A stretch of DNA of 36,276 bases, taken from NCBI GenBank assembly GCA_946411565.1, contig CAMKEM010000028.1, positions 1 through 36,276 on the forward strand, written 5' to 3'. Positions within the stretch are counted from its first letter, which is position 1. Every line of letters begins with the position of its first letter. The position numbers and the translations under genes are program-made. This DNA comes from an uncultured Prevotellaceae bacterium (lineage in GTDB: Bacteria; Bacteroidota; Bacteroidia; Bacteroidales; Bacteroidaceae). The notes beneath the pieces are model-generated. The model was given only the letters and a program-made list of their open reading frames with translations. It ran no database searches and was not told the origin of the DNA. This document shows, in pieces, positions 35,450 to 36,276 of this stretch.

Positions 35450-36229
35450 ATGAAAAAAATATTATGTTTCGTCATTTGTTTTTTTTCAATAATAATTGAC
35501 GCAAATGCCCAAACTTTAGATGGTTATAAAACTATCTATCTTAAATCTCACACCAATAATCAATGGGGTGTTGATGATCGAATGAGAGACGCATTCTATA
35601 ATAAGGGGTTTAATGTAGTTATGTCAGAATCTGAGATTCCGACAGATCGTCAAGGGCGTTTAGCTACTCTTGTCCTAACCTATCACTTCGAAGTCAAATA
35701 TGGAGGAACACCTTTCCATTATGATTTGCACAATATGCTTGGTGAGAAAGTATTTGAAGCAGAAGGTATTGGAAACACTTTATCAGCCAAATCAGATGTA
35801 AACCGCGCTTGTAAAAGAGCTTTAGGTAAAATGGAAGAATTGCCATATAGTTACAATCCAGATAAAACACCTAAATTGCCTATGCCAGAAACTACGTTAT
35901 CTAATTTAAGTGACGAACAAATCACTAATGCGTTAGCAAATGTTGATAAATCTGGAATAGAGGGTATCTATAAGAATATGAATGACTCATATTATAAACT
36001 TGCTATTCTTAAAGATGGAGGTAAATATTTAGCGTTAGTTATGGATACAGACCAGAAAAACTGGTATCATGGTGATGTAAAAGCTGTATTTGAAAACCTG
36101 CGAACAAATTACTATAATGTAACATATTTCAAGGACAACTATCAAAAGATAGAGTCAATAATTCAGTTAAATGATGAAGGTACATTGAAAATTGGTGACT
36201 TTAATTATATAAAGATATATCCTAAGTAA
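35450..36229 (+). CDS. Small secreted protein of unknown function
   Basis: The 259-residue protein starts with a clear signal peptide (MKKILCFVICFFSIIIDANAQ). The mature part begins with a DGYKTIYLKSHTNNQWGVDDR segment, followed by mixed alpha/beta sequence (LATLVLTYHFEVKYGG, SDVNRACKRALGKMEEL). After a proline-rich stretch (PDKTPKLPMPETT, about 143-156) comes a second half with beta-rich GIEGIYKNMNDSYYKLAILKDG. The first half has the look of small periplasmic domains that handle a stress or degradation signal, but no family is recognised. Codon use is more AT-rich than in the enzyme operon, so it may have a different history. It has its own promoter and long structured leader and is separated from the locus by a terminator. 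Confidence 0.75.
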   Translation: MKKILCFVICFFSIIIDANAQTLDGYKTIYLKSHTNNQWGVDDRMRDAFYNKGFNVVMSESEIPTDRQGRLATLVLTYHFEVKYGGTPFHYDLHNMLGEKVFEAEGIGNTLSAKSDVNRACKRALGKMEELPYSYNPDKTPKLPMPETTLSNLSDEQITNALANVDKSGIEGIYKNMNDSYYKLAILKDGGKYLALVMDTDQKNWYHGDVKAVFENLRTNYYNVTYFKDNYQKIESIIQLNDEGTLKIGDFNYIKIYPK

Positions 36230-36250
36230 CTGTGCAAAAATATTTTTACA

Positions 36251-36276
36251 ATGCGTAATTTACTTTTAGTATATTA
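36251..36276 (+). CDS. Possible start of a further gene cut by the window edge
   Basis: ATG at 36251 opens a frame (MRNLLLVY) that stays open to the end and resembles the beginning of a signal peptide. It lies 21 nt after the previous stop. Only eight codons are visible, so nothing can be said about the product. Confidence 0.3.

Noticed and set aside
35100..35450. Retron RNA, group II intron or RNase P RNA
   Set aside because: No reverse transcriptase is nearby, no domain V-like motif is seen, and the conserved RNase P core is not recognised.

Overview
The window looks like a xylan-targeting polysaccharide utilization locus (PUL) of a Prevotella-like member of the Bacteroidota. The evidence is a SusC/SusD outer-membrane pair, a long run of secreted glycoside hydrolases and esterases, promoters of the Bacteroides type (TTTG, about 20 bases, TAnnTTTG), near-absence of Shine-Dalgarno sites, and short palindromic repeats in almost every longer gap. 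No tRNA, rRNA, CRISPR array, transposase or integrase was found.

Layout. 1-478 holds a palindromic repeat and the terminator of susCD. 479-5580 (minus strand) is a SusD-like lipoprotein and a SusC-like TonB-dependent transporter. 5581-6665 is a 1.1-kb divergent intergenic region with candidate promoters, an 11-bp-periodic repeat array and a large hairpin. 6666-32707 (plus strand) is an apparent operon of twelve enzymes: a CE6-type acetylesterase with a CBM-like module, GH43, GH97, GH10 endoxylanase, GH3 beta-xylosidase, GH43, a double-headed alpha/beta-hydrolase esterase, GH43, three GH31 enzymes (the last two a recent tandem duplication) and a GH127/GH146-type beta-L-arabinofuranosidase. A beta-propeller-like protein (32836-34476) follows, then a strong terminator, two more repeats, a structured RNA region and a small secreted protein of unknown function. 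A possible next gene begins at the right edge.

How the genes fit together. Esterases would remove acetyl and possibly hydroxycinnamoyl groups. GH43 and GH127/146 would remove arabinose, GH31 alpha-xylose and GH97 alpha-galactose-type decorations. GH10 would cut the backbone, SusCD would import oligosaccharides and GH3 would finish them. This enzyme mix fits a heavily decorated cereal glucuronoarabinoxylan better than simple xylan. No glucuronidase, sensor-regulator or additional surface glycan-binding protein lies inside the window.

The most unusual feature is a palindromic repeat family (near 8199-8378, 11940-12120 and 30130-30338). Its right arm is translated as part of the signal peptide of three unrelated enzymes, always 51 nt after the ATG and in the same frame. 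Its left arm sits at or inside the end of the preceding gene. It looks like a dispersed cassette carrying leader, start codon and signal peptide. Other notable features are a gene-conversion mosaic between the two GH31 copies, two different 11-bp-phased repeat arrays, a hairpin element with conserved shell and exchanged stem, and an unassigned structured RNA upstream of an orphan secreted protein.
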